From positions 29,886,501-29,950,500 of the forward strand of contig AP031352.1 in the NCBI GenBank assembly GCA_037833965.1: 64,000 nt of DNA, given 5' to 3'. The notes beneath the pieces are model-generated. The model worked only from the letters and a program-made list of their open reading frames with translations, ran no database searches and was not told the DNA's origin. The first letter of the stretch is position 1. Each line of letters opens with the position of its first letter. Position numbers and translations under genes: made by a program. The DNA comes from Marchantia polymorpha subsp. ruderalis. Lineage: Eukaryota > Streptophyta > Marchantiopsida > Marchantiales > Marchantiaceae. Below are positions 1-12,204 of the stretch, piece after piece.

Positions 1-931
1 CTAAAACTGCAATATAGTGGTAGAAAGGTCGAACCCATAGGGACAGAGGAACACACAGGGTACAAAGTGTCACGTTTAACAGACTATTGAGGAGTTTGAA
101 TTCTCAGGCGACTGTCACTCCCAGAAATACTGCAAGTGTCCACTCGGAGCGCACTCGGAGGTCGCACAGTGCAGCGTAACACACACACACACACACACAC
201 ACACCTGAAACTACAGAAACACAACCCAGAGATCTGTTAGGACCTCTACTTCAAGATTTCAGGGGGAAAGTCTCTCGCGAGCACACTCGGCGAAGCTGCG
301 GGTAGTGACTTCCAACTTTGGCTTTTACAACACTTCCACTAGCTTGCTGCTAGTGTAGGAAACCCGGTTTAGACTACCTACTTCGGATCGAAGTCACTCC
401 TACGCGGTGAACAACACTCTCAACTCACAAAACGCGAAGAGAACACAGGTCCGCACTGAAGGACTCACTGAGAAACATTCCAGTAACACAACAACAGTCT
501 ATTGAAGAGTTTGAATTCTCAGGCACTTGTCATTCCCAGAAATACTACAGGGGTTACCCTCAAGGCACCTGCTGCAGCGTAACCTGAATTTACAACCAAG
601 GCTTACACGAAGTAGCAAAACTTCACTTTGGCATTCAGGGGAAAAATCCCAAGGGAGTACAATCAGAAAGAAACACTCGAAGGTGTAGGAGCGAAACTGT
701 TCAAGTATCTAACTAGTCACTGGCTCTAAGCATCGGCAGTCACCCGCAGGTGCAGATCCGAACTACTCTAGTCTCTAACCAATGTACTAGCTCTGAACAT
801 TCGGCCGAAGGCCTTCAGCTACAAAATGCGGAACGCTAAGTTGTAACTCCTCGTGCGTGGTGATAGAACTCAAGGACACAAACACGCAAAGGAAATGGGT
901 TCCTGATCTGCACTTCTGATGGGAAAGAACC

Positions 932-960
932 CCAGGCAAAACGCCTGGAACTATTTTATA
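932..960 (-). promoter_or_regulatory. TATA box and adjacent hairpin of the minus-strand A LTR
   Basis: On the minus strand, TATAAAATA (952-960) lies just downstream of the end of the U3 frame. A 6-bp stem CCAGGC/GCCTGG with loop GTTTT follows at 932-948. The arrangement is identical in every A LTR here. Transcription would run leftwards from about 930. Confidence 0.7.
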
Positions 961-996
961 CCTTCTAAGTCCTAACTAGCACTACACTGCACTACG

Positions 997-3900
997 TTAC
1001 ACGCCTGCACGGAACCACGCTACACTACACTCCGCGGAACCTGTGCTACGTCTCCTGCGCGACGGACTGCCACGCACTAACTCCCTACCCTGCCAGTCTT
1101 CCGCTCGACTGCGCACTCCCAATCGCTGCAACGCCGCGGACACCTCCACTTCGAGGGCGGACATGGTATCCCGCGCCTTCGACAAAAAAGCGTCGAGCTT
1201 CTTTGCTACCTTCCGCCGACTCCTGTTGTCGCCTGTCAACAACCCGGCCGCGCGAAGTTCAAACTCACGCAGTGTGAGTTTCTCCTGCGCCGCCACTTCC
1301 CAGTGGGCGTAGCCCTTGAGACAGTGGGCGACACGCCTCGCCGTCTCCATCTTTGTGCGATCTGCCTCCTTCCTGCGATCCTCTTCAATTACCACTAATT
1401 GCGATTCGGCCTCAGCACGTTGCGCTCTCTATTCGCCACACTCTGACTGTAGCCTACGGATTACATCCTCGTCCGCCTGTCGTGCGAGCTGACACTGTTC
1501 TAACAACCGCGTCTGTCGCACGAGCTCCTCTGACAAAATCCGATTCTGGGCCTGCTCAGAAATTAGTGCTTCTGTGACCTTCACCTGCTCCTTGGTGAGC
1601 TCTTCCAGTTTCCCATCCCTCACCTTCTCGGAGTACTTGTAGAATTTCTGATTGAGTTTATACTGACCCCACAAGCATTCATGCTTCTCCTTCAATTCCC
1701 TCAACTCCTGGTCCACTCTAGCTAGTAGCTTGCTGGTGTGGACTTTAGTGCGAGTCCGCCTGCGCACTAACTCGATGTAAGATCCCGGCTGAAGTGGGTC
1801 GGCGTATTTATTGACTTTGCGATCCAAGTACCTTAGCAACGGAATCACCTGCTCAGAGAGCGCCGCCGCCGGCGCTCCAACAATTTCCTCCTCCTCCTCC
1901 TCGGTGTCCCCTGCTCCTGACATTTCTTCGGTGGAGCCTCCGTCGTCATCATCCGAGTGGAGAATTTCAGTCGCCATTGATTGCGTCGGCGACTGACCCG
2001 AGTGGGGCTGCACGTCGTCGACGTGTGCTGCCTGCGAAGGCACGGCTGCAGCCTCGCTGCTCTTCGCCAAAATGTCTAAGGCGGTAGGCGAATGTGCCCG
2101 TGCTGCATCCCCGCCGCCCGCTTGTTGGTCGTCTACCGTATCCTCTCTGCCGCCGACGTCCGCCGCCGAAGGCGATCGAGCGGAGGGTGGCTGCGCGGGG
2201 TTTGACTGCGCATCGCGCACCGAACTTTCATCCCGCGAACAGTCACTCCGCTCCTCCGCCTGTTGCTGCTCCCTTGATCGGTCCGCGGGGGCTGTGCTTG
2301 GCCTGTGCGCAGGCGCAAATGCAGGCGCCTTGTGCGCCGCAGGCGTAGCGCCGCGGACGTCCATCGCCAAAGGCGACATGGCCGGGGGCCGCTCGCCCGA
2401 TGTCCCTTGGCCCTGAGGCCCTACCGCCGAAGGCGCATCTACCGGCGGATTACCCGCCGATGGTGCGGCCTCCGCACGCTCCCTGCTCGTATCTCCTCGG
2501 CTCGAAGGCCCTGGCGCCGAAGGTGCAAATCGCGGCGCGTTGTGCGCCGGAGGGTCTGGCCCCGAAGGCCGGTGTCTCGTAGGCGGCTCTTCCGCCGGCT
2601 CCTTCCCCTTCCTACGTTGGAACGGGGGTGATTCCTGCCTGTGCACAGGCGGCACGTGTGGAGGTGACCTGTGCACAGGCGAGCGCCTTTGCACAGGCGG
2701 ACTGCTCCTTCCCACGCGTAGGCGTAGGTCTACGTCCGCTTGTGATCGTCTGTCCGCGGAGGCTTGTCCGTCCGCGGAGTCTCGTCCGTCCGCGGAGGCT
2801 CGCCTGTGCGCAAACGGAACACCTGTCCGCAACGCACGTGGTAACTCCGGAGGCCCTTGGCCCGTAGGCGGACTCTCGCCCGTCGAGGCTGCAGCGTGGT
2901 CCGTTGCTCCTGCGGACGTCCGCGCTTCCTCATTCTTCTCTAGCGACGCACTTCCTTTCTCCGTCGCAATCGTCGCCGTGTCCGCACTGTTGATTGGTAA
3001 CACCAGTCTGCGTGCCTTCTGCTTCGGCCGGCTGTATGACTCGTACAACGGCCGGGGTCGAATGGGAGCAGAGGGTTCTTGATGCTGCTCCTCTTCGGAC
3101 TCCTCTCTCCATCGCCGCTTCCGCGGCGCTCGTGCTGCAGGAGTGTTCCTCCCTTCGTCCCTCCGCCTTGACGGAGTAGAAGTCGGTGACTCCTCTGCAT
3201 CAGTGTCGACCTCATTCTCCCACACATACTTCCCGGGATGGTCGACGGACAACGGCGGAAAACGCGCAAGCTCCGCCGCGGTCAAACAATTCCGCTGTCG
3301 ATAAAAATTGATGAGGAAAGGAGAGAGATGGTTTAAAGTTCCCCCCTTCTCCTCAAAAGCGTGCTGTCGCATCACCTTGTGCAGGATGCTCGCCCAGTGA
3401 ATTGGAGTTCCCTCGATGACGCACTCCACAAAAGAGACCTGCCACAATGTGACGTAGCAGGCGCGGTGTGGCTGCAGTAATTGCATCAGCGCCGCGGACA
3501 AAGTCCGGCGGAATCGATCCTTGTAATCGCGGGTCCTGTACCCATTCTTGGTAGACCTCCCGGTCTTGAACAGCTCCACAAATTGCGCTTCTTCCTGCTT
3601 GGTCACCTTGATGCTCTCACTGTCGAAGAGGAGATGCCCTGGCATGCCGGCACATCTTCCCAATGCCTGCGCCCAATCTTGGACTGTCCACCGATCAACA
3701 TGCGGACGCAATCCGCGCGAGGGTGGTCCCTGTGGCTCTAGCCACTCGCGCACCATATCCGCACAGATGTAGTTCCATCCCCATAGCAAGAAATCGAGCT
3801 TTCTTGCTATCAAGCGCTCCTCGAAAGCGCGCAGCCCGTTCTGTGGTAGACGAAGCGGCAGCATCCGCAATCGGCCCGGTCTCGTCATTGCGTTCCTGGA

Positions 3901-4140
3901 GTTCGCTCGCCCGCTCATTCTACTTCCGCACCGCTCGAGCTCCTTTCTTCCTCGGCAAACTCTAATCGCCCTCAATTCCAAATCACGCGCACTCACTTCT
4001 CCCTCAATCACCAAGAAATCCTCTGTGCGGCGATGTCGAGAATGCTTAGCAGCCAGCAGATGGACGCGCGCAGCTCGCACAAGAGAATGGAATCGCGAAT
4101 TCAAGAATGGGACGCTCTCCGCCGCCCGGTCGAAGGTCAT
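997..4140 (-). pseudogene. U3-encoded protein frame in the minus-strand A LTR (broken)
   Basis: Fossil copy of the family A U3 protein. The N-terminal domain (conserved stretches such as LDFLLWGWNYIC, LGRCAGMPGHLLFDSES and GGTLNHLSPFLINFYR), the Pro/Arg-rich middle with PVHR-type repeats and the C-terminal coiled coil are all recognisable in order. It is broken, with about one break. It is less similar to the other copies than they are to one another, with fewer PVHR repeats. Function unknown. Confidence 0.8.
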
Positions 4141-5343
4141 GGTCGGCTCTTGCTCGTGGAGGACGTCTCAATTGATGGCCGCGCTGGCTCTACGCTGAAA
4201 CGGTCTCCGCTCTCACGCGCGGCTTCACGCTCCGCCGTCGCCGATTAAACTCTCAGGCTCGAATTGGCGGATTTGAACTCCGTGAGCGTACTACACCGCG
4301 GACATGGGTGCGCAGCGCCGAAGGCGAGTTTTCCGCCTTGCGCGGTACACTCGTTCGTACCGCTCCTCAGCCAATCCCCTTCTGCCTCGACGCGTGTGTC
4401 CGCATGTCGGACAAAAGTTCAACTCCCGCCTGTGCGCAGGCAGACTACTCGGCGGATTCTCCGCCGGCGCGGAACTTCATCCTCCTGTGCACAGGCGCTC
4501 GCCTGTGCGCAGGCGAATTCCGTCCGCGGCGACGCGCTGGCGCGGAAGGCGTTGACCGCGGTCAACCGTCTCCGTCCAGACTGTCCGTTCCTTGTCTCTT
4601 CGTCGGCGCTTCCGCCGCCGCAACTCCGTCCGTCCAAGAGCGCATCCATCCGTCCCGTCCGTACGGTCCGTACGGATTTGACTATTCTCGCGGCTCCTTG
4701 CTCGCCCGCGGCGCTGCGCTGGCGCAGAAGGCGCCGTACAATCTCTACCTCACAAGGCGCATTTCTAGGGCCCAAGGCGGATTTCCCGCCGACGCCGAAG
4801 CGCCTGTGCACAGGCGGACGCCTGTGCGTAGGCGAACTTCGCGCCTACCTCAAACCCTATTTCGCCTGTGCACAGGCGAACTTCCTTCGTGCGCGCATAG
4901 GACAAAACTTCTCCGCCTGTGCGCAGGCGAAGAGCTGAGTATCTTACAACCTTCATAACTCCCGGAGTCCTTATCCGCTGTTGGCGTTCTTGGGCTCGTT
5001 GGAATCAGTGCGTCGAGCTCTTCCCAACGAGACCCTAGCTAGGTCAAGGCGTCCGGGAGTTGACCTAAATATGAAGGATTTCCCTACCGTCGCGGACGCA
5101 GCTCCGAAGGCGGGTTTTGCGCCTTGCGCCGTAGGGATCCTAACTGCAGAGCTCGCAGGGAGGGTGGTGCCCGTCCTTACTGCTGCACCCAAATCCTAGA
5201 TTCTACGAGATCCCTTGAGAATCTCCGCAATCTTCCGAATTCACTCTGTTTTGATGCACCGAAGGCTATTTACATTGCTGCCAGGGTACAGTTTTCCAAA
5301 AATGTTTTAATTTCCTCAAAATTACCAAAAGTGGGGTACCACA

Positions 5344-6635
5344 ACTGCTAGTCGGCCGACTGCGAGTCGGTCAACTGAGAGTCGGCCAGATTCGCCGACT
5401 GCGAGACGGACAGAGCCGGCGACCATTGTGCGGGCGCCTTCGGCGGACACACCTCCGGCGAAGACACCTACCGCGTAGATCGCGCCGGAAGAGCAGGCAG
5501 CAGAAGCGGGCGGTGCAAAGGTGACAAAAGTCACTGCGGCGCCGACCCCTTCAAGAACCGAAGATCGAGCCGGAACAGGGGCTCAGGCAGTGGGATCCCC
5601 CACTGCATTGGATATTTTAGCAGGGAGTGGAGCGGCAGTCGCGGCGGAAGCTGCCGCGCGCCACAGTCCAGGGAGTCGCCAAGAGATTCGGTGGCGACTG
5701 AAATCCTCAAAACAGAGGATGAGACGAGTTCGGAAGAGCAAGAAGCGGACTCTGTGCAGAAGACGCCAACAGGGGTATAGTGCGAGCAGATAGTTCCACT
5801 CCTGCGATATTTGGATCGCAAGACATCCAAGTACTCGGGTTCCGGAAAACCGCAGTCTTATGTGGAGATTGTCAAACGCAGGACGAGGAGCAAGGTGGCC
5901 ACTTGGGCCTCTAGGTGCCAAACATTGCAGGATAGGTATACTGCCCTACGACAGCACCTGGCGATCACGCAGAGGCTACACCAAACCCTGCAACAACAGA
6001 GGGAGGATGCGGCGACGAAAGCCCAGGCGCATGCCGAGCTAATGCGGGCAAAGATCGAGTCGGAATTGCAGGAAGAGCGGAGACAAAACCGCATCTTAAC
6101 AGAGGAGCTTGCGCTCCAGAAGCGCGCATTAGAAGAAAGTCAAAGTACACGCAAGGAGGATGAGGAGTTGTTGCGCAACTTGCAATCCGAGTGCGCGGAT
6201 TTGAGGGCGCAGCGCGCAGATGCGGAAATGCAGCTAGCAGAGGTAGAAGGCAGCTGCCGGACGCGAGAAGAGTTGGCGACGCGGGTGACTCACTGTCTAA
6301 AAGGATACGCCCATTGGGAGATGGCAGCTCAAGAGAAGATCACACTCAGGGAGTTTGAGCTTCGGGCGGCGGCATTGACGGAGGGTGACAGTCGGAGTCG
6401 GCGGCGAGTAGCAAGGAAATTAGAAGCCTTCTTGTCGGGTGCGCGCGACACTATGGCGCACTTAGAGTCGGAAGTGACTGCAGCCCTTCGGCGACTGGGG
6501 TTGCGCAGCCGGTCGGAAGATTGGCAGGGTAGAGATAGAGAGCGAGGCAGTCCGGCGCGCAGGAGGCGCAGCACCGGATCTGCAGAGTGCAGTAGCGTAG
6601 TTTGGTTTCGTGCAGGTGTTTCGAGTAGCAGATAG
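5344..6635 (+). pseudogene. U3-encoded protein remnant of family B (broken)
   Basis: C-terminal half of the family B U3 protein: the end of the Pro/Ser/Arg-rich region, then the conserved LLRYLDRK motif, then a long Glu/Arg/Gln-rich coiled coil ending in an Arg-rich tail with the conserved RRRRSTGSAECS-type motif. The upstream part was separated by the A LTR insertion. Besides that it carries about two breaks. It resembles the intact frame at 56250-58805 closely enough to be the same family but is clearly an older copy. Confidence 0.75.
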
Positions 6636-6667
6636 GGTAGCGTAGTGTTAGTTAGGATCTTAGAGGG

Positions 6668-6696
6668 TATAAAGTAGATCAAGGCGTTTTGCCTTG
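6668..6696 (+). promoter_or_regulatory. TATA box and hairpin of the left B LTR
   Basis: TATAAAG (6668-6674) is followed by a CAAGGC-GTTTT-GCCTTG hairpin (6680-6696). Position and sequence match 58839-58867 in the other B LTR. Relative to family A, the second stem pair is A-T instead of C-G, a compensatory change. Confidence 0.7.
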
Positions 6697-7559
6697 GGAC
6701 TCTTCCAGTTTCGGAAGTGCAGATCAGGAACTCACTTTCTTGGCGTGTTTGTGCATTTGGTCTTGGCACCACGTAGAGAAGCTGCAGCATAGCGAAGTTA
6801 CCGTATGTTGTAGTTGAAGGCCTTCGGCTGAATGTTCAGAGCTAGTACCCGGTTAGAGACTTGAGTAGTGCGGATCTGCACCTGCGGGTGATTTCTGATA
6901 CTCAGAGCCGGTTGCGAGTTAGAGACTTGAACAGTTCCCCCTTACTCCTTCGAGAGACATATCCTGATTGTACTCCTACGGGAAGTTTCCCCTGAATGCC
7001 AAAGTGAAGTTTTGTTACTTCGTGTAAACCTTGGTTTGCAATTCAGGTTGTGTGTGTGTGTTACTGGATTGTGTCTCAGTTGAGTTCTCAGTCGGGCCTG
7101 TACTCTATGCGCTTGGTGTGAGTCGAGAGTGACGTCCACGGCGTATGAGGGACTTCGTTCCGAAGTGGGAAGTCTAGTCCGGGTTCCCTACGCTAGTTCC
7201 TGGCGGAAGGGTTGTAAAAGCCGGAGTGGGAGTCACTACCTGCAGAGCCTCTGAGTGAACCTTTGAGATACTTTCCCCCTGAAATCCTACGCGGAGGTCC
7301 TGACCGACCTCCGAGTTGTGCTTTTCCAGTTTCAGGTGTGTGTGTGTGTGTGTTGAGTGACTACGCTGCACTGTGCATCCTCCGAGCATCCTCCGAGTCG
7401 AGCACTGCAGTATTTCTGGGAGTGACAGTCGCCTGAGAATTCAAACTCTACAAAAGTCTGTTAAACGTGACACTTTTTACTCTGTGTGTTGCCTCTGTCC
7501 CTGTGGGTTCGATCTTTTTACCACCATACTGCAGTTTTAGCCTTTGGTGGGTTATTACA

Positions 7560-8112
7560 GCTGTCATCCTGTGGGTCTTGATGCAGCTAGATTCGCAATA
7601 TCCCATTACAACTGTACATCCAGTTCTTACACAACTCGGGTACTTCCCATTTGAGATATATACACTATCATGCTATCCAGGACATTGTGATTTCACATCG
7701 CACCCTCCTTGCCAGGATTCATTTCAGATTCACGTGCGGAGAACTTGTCCATTCAGTTTGGTCAACAGTGAACATAAAACGCCTCTCTCCGTAGGAGTTT
7801 ACAATAGTTTTGCGTTTTCAACAGATGTGAAGTACACTGTGCTATGTAAGAATTTGTTTGGAACCAGAATCCTGGTGTTTTGCTTCATTTTGATTCACAT
7901 TGCTTGTTGTACCCTGAGTTTGAATAGCCTTCTACTTTCACTTTGCATAATTTCTCTGCGTTAGTGGTGATTGCTCATGATCCGTTTATGTGCAGAGATT
8001 GAAGTACTTCGTGCGTAGCTGCTGTTGCACCGCACAAGAAGTCTCATGCCCTGCAAGCACATGCACACGAGTTGTTACACTGCAACGAGAAGTCCACAAA
8101 TTCTTTGGGTGA
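7560..8112. other. Host flank upstream of the LRR gene
   Basis: Non-repetitive, AT-richer sequence between the B LTR end and the open frame of the LRR gene. I see no convincing gene. An open frame running from the LTR into this region appears to be chance. It may hold the promoter, 5' UTR or an upstream exon of the LRR gene, but no diagnostic motif stands out. Confidence 0.5.
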
Positions 8113-8250
8113 ATTGAAATTTTGGATGGGGGTGACTTCTTTCACTCTCTGTTACATTTGGCCCGCTCAATTCAAGCAGCAAACTTTTCTTTCTCTGTAA
8201 GAGTGAAGGAGCGAATGGAAGGTTTAGGTGGATCCATTGAAAGTCACTTC

Positions 8251-8382
8251 GCTGAACTTGCAACATGGGAAATGCACTCCTCAGGCGAGGAACCGGAGCT
8301 TCCCCGCGAGGTCGACGCTGAACTTGCGACACAGGAAATGCACCCCTCAGGCGAGGAACCGGAGCTTCCCCGCGAGATCAAG
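8251..8382 (+). repeat. 66-bp tandem duplication inside the LRR gene
   Basis: Two adjacent units, 8251-8316 and 8317-8382, encode ELATWEMHSSGEEPELPRE and ELATQEMHPSGEEPELPRE. They are nearly identical for about 60 bp and in frame, so the duplication is recent. The duplicated segment lies N-terminal to the LRRs. A second, smaller duplication (18-bp period) lies at 9304-9339. Confidence 0.9.
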
Positions 8383-9948
8383 GACCTTATACAGCGTCTG
8401 GAAGGAAAAGGCAAGCCTCTAACGAGGTTTACGAATTTTTACGAGGTTTGTAAGGAGTTCTTTCCGGAGAGTGCATTGCTCTGGACGCTAACAGGGTGGC
8501 AAAGCCAAGTGTGCCTTCGAGTGCTGGAGGCAATCGGCAACTGCAGCACCCTTAAGTATTTGCAGCTAGCAGAAATTTGTGGCTGTGATATATCGAAGTT
8601 GACAAATACGGAGTGGGATGGAGTTTTGAGAGGATTCAGATCTAGCACCATTCTACGAGACATGAGCCTTTACTTTTTGAAATGGAGTTCAGATACGGAA
8701 GTGGAGAGCTTGTGTTTACAGCTGGGAAGAATTCTGAGTACCTCTAGAGTAACACATTTGACATTATGCAGTTGCAGATTGAGTGCCAGATGTTTCCTCA
8801 ATCTTGCCTCAGGACTGCGAGGAAATTCTGATTCTAAGCTTAAGTACTTATGTCTAAGTAACGCGTGGGGGGACTTGAGTGCAGCGAAGCATGTGGCTGA
8901 CATGATCAACAGCGCTCCTCAGATAAAAGCGTTGAGACTAGAAGGCCTAGACTACTGGGATGAAGAGACCGTTGGAATCGTGTCCCAGGCTTTGATCCAC
9001 AACTCGTCTTTGAAAGAATTGTTCTTAGTTGATGGGATAGCGGACTTGTTGCAGAAAGCTTTGGCCGGAGATGATGGCAACCGTTCCATTGAACGTCTTC
9101 ACCTGTGGCAAATGTGGCCATTGGATAGACTCGGTATGGATAGACTCGGAGACTGTTTAAGGGAACTCCTTACTTCCAACCCATCGTTGAAGGAAGTGAC
9201 GTTGAAAAACTTGGAGATGAGTCCTGAGAAGTGGCACCAGCTCGGCGAAGTCATACCTGACAATGCTATAGACATTTTTTCTATATTTAATATGAAGTTG
9301 TCTGGAGGTCAATAGAAGTATGGAAGTCAATAGAAGCTCTTGTGTGTGCTGCTAGCTCCGATGTCAAGGACCCCAAAGTGGAGCTTCAACTCACAATTCC
9401 GCCTGGCGATCTTGATGAATACATGTTATCATTAAACCTATTAGGTAGGGTACTGCGCGGCGAAATCAAATCTCTAAAATCTTTGAGTATAATAGTGCCG
9501 GATGATCCTTGCTTTACAGCTACCAACCAAAATAGAAGGGGAACCATCCTGTCGATGAATGGGAAATCTAGAGAAACTTCAATCCTGAAGACACTGACAT
9601 TGAGTGTTGGAAAACAATTGGTTTTCAAGGGATTATGGAAGTACCTGTTTCGGTGCTTGCGAGGGAACACGAGTCTCACTCACTTGGATTTTACTCACTC
9701 CGAATTCTTCGAAGAGGACGAAGAGGCGTTCAAGGATCTGATGGGGCTCTTGCAAGTCAACTTGACTCTAGAGGAAATCGATGTCAGAGGAACCTTGTGG
9801 GAAACAGACGGAAAGGCGGCGAAGATTCAAGAAGGTCTAAGGCAGAACCGGAAGCGAGCCGTCTACATGTCGGTCTTCAAAGATGCCAAATTAACATTTG
9901 GAGATGCAAAAGCTGGTCGACTCTTCTTATGCGGCTCTCCCAGAGCAG

Positions 9949-10271
9949 GTGAGATGCGCAGTGCAATCTCAATTTTTGCTTCAATGTACGCCAACTAGCA
10001 ATCTATGCTTTTACTTTTCTAAAACTAAGATTGTCACAAAAAATGCTATTTTGATCTAGATATACTGATCTATGTAGACATGTAGGAACGGAAAAATTAT
10101 ATAAATAATATGAAAGTCATAAATCATTTAATTTCAATTTTTTTGGTTATTTCTGAGTTTTTCATCTAATTTATCTTCACATATTAAAAATTATATAATG
10201 TCATATTGTATCTTCAGACAATCATATTGAAGCATCTGTAAATTTTGTGATTCTTTTTCCTTTTATTGCAG
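9949..10271 (+). other. Intron splitting the P-loop codons of the LRR gene
   Basis: Donor CAG|GTGAG at 9948/9949 and acceptor TTTTATTGCAG at 10271, preceded by a T-rich tract. The 323-bp intron is much more AT-rich than its exons. Splicing is in phase 1 and restores G-K-T of the Walker A motif exactly, which is strong support for a real intron. Confidence 0.85.
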
Positions 10272-10329
10272 GCAAGACTCAATTGCGAAGAACCATGATG
10301 AGGATTAATCGACACAAAAACGGTCTACG

Positions 10330-11322
10330 TGTGGTACCCCACTTTTGGCAATTTTGAGGAAATTAAAACATTTTTGGAAAACTGTACCCTGGCAGCATTG
10401 TAAATAGCCTTCGGTACATCAAAACAGAGTGAATCCGGAAGATCGCGGGGATTCTCGAGGGATCTTGTAGAATCTGGGATTTGGGGTGCCGCAGTAAGGA
10501 CAGGCACCACCCTCCCTGCGAGCTCCGCAGTTAGGATCTCTACGGCGCAAGGCGCAAAACCCGCCTTCGGAGGTTGCGTCCGCGGCTGTAGGGAAACCCC
10601 CGTAATTAGGTCAACCCTCGGGCGCCTTGACCAAGTTAGGGTCCCGTTGGAAAGAGCTCGACGCGCTGATTCTAACGAGCCCAAGAACGCTTGGAACGGA
10701 CGAGGACTTAGGGAGTTATCGCTACTGGAAGAAACGGAGGCGGTCGCCTACGGCGGAAGGAGTTCGCCACCGGCGCGAATTCCGCCTACGCGGAAGGGGG
10801 ATTCAAGTTTTGTCCTATGCGCGGACGAAGGCGTTCGCCTGTGCACAGGCGAAGTAGGGTTAGGGAAGGCGCGAAGTCCGCCTACGCACAGGCGTTCGCC
10901 TGTGCACAGGCACTTCGGCGTCGGCGGAAAATCCGCCTTGGGCCCTAGAAATGCGCCTTGTGAGGTAGAAAGTGTACGGCGCCTTCCGCGCCAGCGCAGC
11001 GCAGCGTACGTCGGAAGAGCCGCCAGAGTAATCCAATAGGTACGGACCGTGCGGACGGCACGGGTGGATGCGCTCTTGGACGGACGGAGTTGCGGCGGCG
11101 GAAGCGCCGACGGAGAGACAAGGAACGGACAGACTGGACGGAGACGGCTGACCACGGTCAACGCCTTCCGCGCCAGCGCAGCGCCGCGGACGGAATTCGC
11201 CTGCGCATAGGCGAACGCCTGTGCACAGGAGGATGTTCAAGTTCCGCGCCGGCGGAGAATCCGCCGAGGCCCCTGCCTGCGCACAGGCAGGAGTTGAATT
11301 TTTGTCCGACATGCGGACGCAC
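10330..11322 (+). mobile_element. LTR0, family A LTR, left piece
   Basis: It begins TGTGGTACCCC at 10330, directly abutting the LRR gene, and runs through palindrome-rich U3. At 11323 it is interrupted by the G2 element and resumes at 19173. Diagnostic bases (for example ACCCTGGCAG near 10385) match LTR3 rather than LTR1 or LTR2. It may be the original 5' LTR of the element whose other LTR is LTR3. Confidence 0.88.
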
Positions 11323-12181
11323 TGCAACCTCCGGGCTGACTCTCACTCAGGTTTACCTCTGATGGCTTTGTGGTAGCGCATCATGGTTCTAGAAGACTAA
11401 GATTCATACTCTCACTCATGTCCCAAACACCTTCTCTTACAAACTCTCATGTATCACTCCAACTCACACACAACTCTCCTCACATCACCCTCTTCACATA
11501 AATGCAAACACACGTCGATACTCCAAGATACTCAAAAACTTCACTCCTTCATTACTGAAACAAGTCCTCACACATGACTCTCCAAACTTGCTTGAGAGGT
11601 GCTACTCTACCTCTCTATTTATACTACTTGAGAAGTTACCATAGTAACATGTGGTAATTTCTCCTAACTTACTTTTACCTAGGTAAGTTTGACTAACCTT
11701 CTCTACGTGGCAACATGCCATTGGCCTACCTAAACCTTCTAGAAGCTTCCGGAATCCAAGGTTGAGGTGGCGACATGCCATTGGAAGCTTTTAAACTTCT
11801 ACAAGCTTCCTAGCCACTAAGTCAACATTAGACTTAGTCTAGCCAATCATCTTTCATACATTTAGTCAAACCAATCAAATCCAAGCTTCTAGTCAAATAT
11901 CTAATCCCTTGGAATCTAGAACTTTTGTATAAGACAAAATAGAAGTGCTCACTCCTTGTAAAAGACAAAATAGAAGTGCATCACTCCATTCTTCTAGAAC
12001 TCCGCTAATTACTCCGCCAACTATAGACATTGTAGCTAAACTTAGTCATGACTAGATAAACTTAGTTATAACTAACTAGTTTAGTCATAACTAGCTAGTC
12101 TTAGCTATGCCTTGGCTAATCATCCTTATTCCCTTGACCACTTCTAAGACTTAGTACATATGTGCAACACCCGGTCTTACA
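11323..12181 (-). repeat. G2 3' LTR
   Basis: 859 bp, starting TGCAACCTCC and ending CCGGTCTTACA as read on the plus strand. Because the coding frames are on the minus strand, this left copy is the 3' LTR. Only one difference from the right copy was noticed (near 11550: AAACAAG against AAAGAAG). Confidence 0.95.
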
Positions 12182-12195
12182 TTTACCCCCGGACC
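12182..12195 (-). other. G2 polypurine tract
   Basis: On the minus strand, a GGTCCGGGGGTAAA-like purine-rich run lies immediately before the 3' LTR, ten bases beyond the end of the gag-pol frame. This is the expected place for plus-strand priming. Confidence 0.65.
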
Positions 12196-12204
12196 AAGAT
12201 TTCA

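Larger units (their letters stand above)
1..5343 (-). mobile_element. Family A LTR (minus strand), cut by the window edge
   Basis: This is the reverse complement of the LTR defined by the solo copy at 38128-43521. The LTR start lies at 5343 (reverse complement of TGTGGTACCCC) and the U5 end runs to base 1, with roughly 20 bp missing beyond the edge. It carries the U3 frame, TATA box, hairpin, (TG)n tract and palindromes of the family. It is more diverged from LTR1-3 than they are from each other, so it is probably older. Its right flank from 5344 is family B LTR sequence, so it inserted into a B LTR. Whether it is a solo LTR or the 5' LTR of a minus-strand element extending left cannot be seen. 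Confidence 0.9.
5344..7559 (+). mobile_element. Family B LTR, right part
   Basis: This is homologous to the right portion of the B LTR at 54899-59765, starting within its U3 frame and ending at the typical ...GGGTTATTACA terminus at 7559. The left part is off the window, beyond the minus-strand A LTR inserted at 5343/5344. Base 7560 onward is unrelated host DNA with no primer-binding site, so this is either a solo LTR or the 3' LTR of an element lying to the left. It contains a TATA box, a hairpin and a (TG)n tract. Confidence 0.88.
8113..10329 (+). pseudogene. LRR / P-loop NTPase gene, frameshifted and cut by an LTR
   Basis: Host gene remnant. The first exon is open from 8113, with the first in-frame ATG at 8215; an upstream exon is possible. 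It encodes LRRs of ribonuclease-inhibitor type (LKYLQL, VTHLTL, LKYLCL, IKALRL, LKELFL, IERLHL, LKEVTL) up to 9315. The homologous reading continues in another frame from about 9291 (SIEALVCAASSDVKDP onward, again with LRRs), so there is one frameshift between roughly 9240 and 9300. An intron at 9949-10271 (GT...AG) joins CGSPRAG to KTQLRRTMMR, making GSPRAGKT, a perfect Walker A motif. Exon 2 stops after 58 bp, where a family A LTR begins at 10330. The order LRR then P-loop fits LRR-Roc (ROCO-like) or related signalling NTPases expanded in bryophytes; the family call is inferred. Any COR, kinase or other C-terminal domain is absent from this window. Confidence 0.7.

Noticed and set aside
7467-7964. 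165-codon plus-strand frame crossing from the B LTR end into host DNA
   Set aside because: It begins inside the LTR, spans an insertion junction and shows no motif; most likely chance.
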